Below are positions 63,956-64,000 of a DNA stretch of 64,000 nucleotides, in pieces. The notes under the pieces were generated by a model. That model had not been told where the DNA came from, searched no databases, and worked only from the letters and a program-made list of their open reading frames with translations. Source of the stretch: Actinokineospora auranticolor. GTDB lineage: Bacteria > Actinomycetota > Actinomycetes > Mycobacteriales > Pseudonocardiaceae. Both the position numbers and the translations under genes were made by a program. The number at the start of each line of letters is the position of its first letter. Within the stretch, counting starts at the first letter, position 1. The stretch is taken from positions 186,001-250,000 of the forward strand of contig NZ_PTIX01000001.1 of the NCBI RefSeq assembly GCF_002934265.1. The letters are read 5' to 3'.

Positions 63956-64000
63956 ACCTGGGTCCATGGGAAATCCTGATCATCGCGGTGGTGGTCGTGC
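63952..64000 (+). CDS. tatA: Sec-independent protein translocase TatA, N-terminus (cut by the window edge)
   Basis: Sixteen codons are visible: MNLGPWEILIIAVVVV, the usual TatA N-terminus with its short membrane helix. GTG 63952 overlaps the upstream stop and has GGAGG 6 nt before it. Genes pafBC-tatA-tatC are a standard actinobacterial order, so tatC should follow. Confidence 0.9.
   Translation, partial: MNLGPWEILIIAVVVV

Overview
The window reads as chromosomal DNA of a high-GC actinobacterium, most likely a member of the Pseudonocardiaceae (Saccharothrix/Actinokineospora/Lentzea-like). The family-level placement is inference. Evidence for the phylum is direct: a complete Pup-proteasome locus (arc/mpa, dop, pup, prcB, prcA, pafA, pafB, pafC), the mycothiol gene mshC, GTG/TTG starts, very high GC, and many starts preceded at 6-8 nt by a TAnnnT box, which is the geometry of leaderless actinobacterial transcripts. 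No tRNA, rRNA or CRISPR array was found.

Layout. 1-7.1 kb: a PhoP/PhoR-like two-component system followed by cell-envelope glycosyltransferases (GT39, GT2-GtrA fusion, GT39 cut by the window edge) on the minus strand, with a divergent DUF5666-like membrane protein. 7.1-12.2 kb: a G-rich tandem repeat, AlkB, two small tandem paralogs, a 243-bp MITE, then an isopenicillin-N-synthase-type oxygenase with ACC deaminase. 12.3-26 kb: signalling genes (PP2C/CHASE3 kinase/single-domain receiver operon, GAF kinase, an OmpR-type pair), an unusual zinc-ribbon SDR, a frameshifted enoyl-CoA hydratase, an amine-oxidase-like flavoprotein and arylamine N-acetyltransferase. 26-31.5 kb: hrpA, an intact IS5-family element, a long inverted repeat and diverged tandem repeats, the most accessory-looking part. 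31.5-42.2 kb: RsbA-like anti-sigma regulator, DUF427, a voltage-sensor-like membrane protein, a class V aminotransferase, a cytosolic subtilase with a small I9-like partner, mshC, an MFS exporter, PAC2, a HAD phosphatase and hisE. 42.2-48.7 kb: thioesterase-like, RecB-type nuclease, site-2-protease-like M50 peptidase, trmI and three single-pass proteins with Pro/Gln/Tyr-rich cytoplasmic tails. 48.9-64 kb: the proteasome region, ending in tatA.

How the genes work together. Dop deamidates Pup (which here ends in GGQ), PafA ligates it to substrates, ARC/Mpa (ending in QYL) unfolds them into PrcA/PrcB, and PafB/PafC are WYL-type regulators. MshC supplies mycothiol. The PhoPR-like pair probably controls its neighbouring glycosyltransferases directly: identical 11-bp-phased CTGTG repeats sit at the same distance from three separate start codons.

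The most interesting undescribed feature is a dispersed 76-bp intergenic element present in five copies (10.1, 19.8, 30.0-30.9, 35.7 and 38.9 kb). Each copy ends in a perfect TTGTCCACA DnaA box, and these are the only perfect boxes I noticed in the window. Two copies are interrupted by mobile DNA: an IS at the DnaA box of one, a MITE at the opposite end of another.
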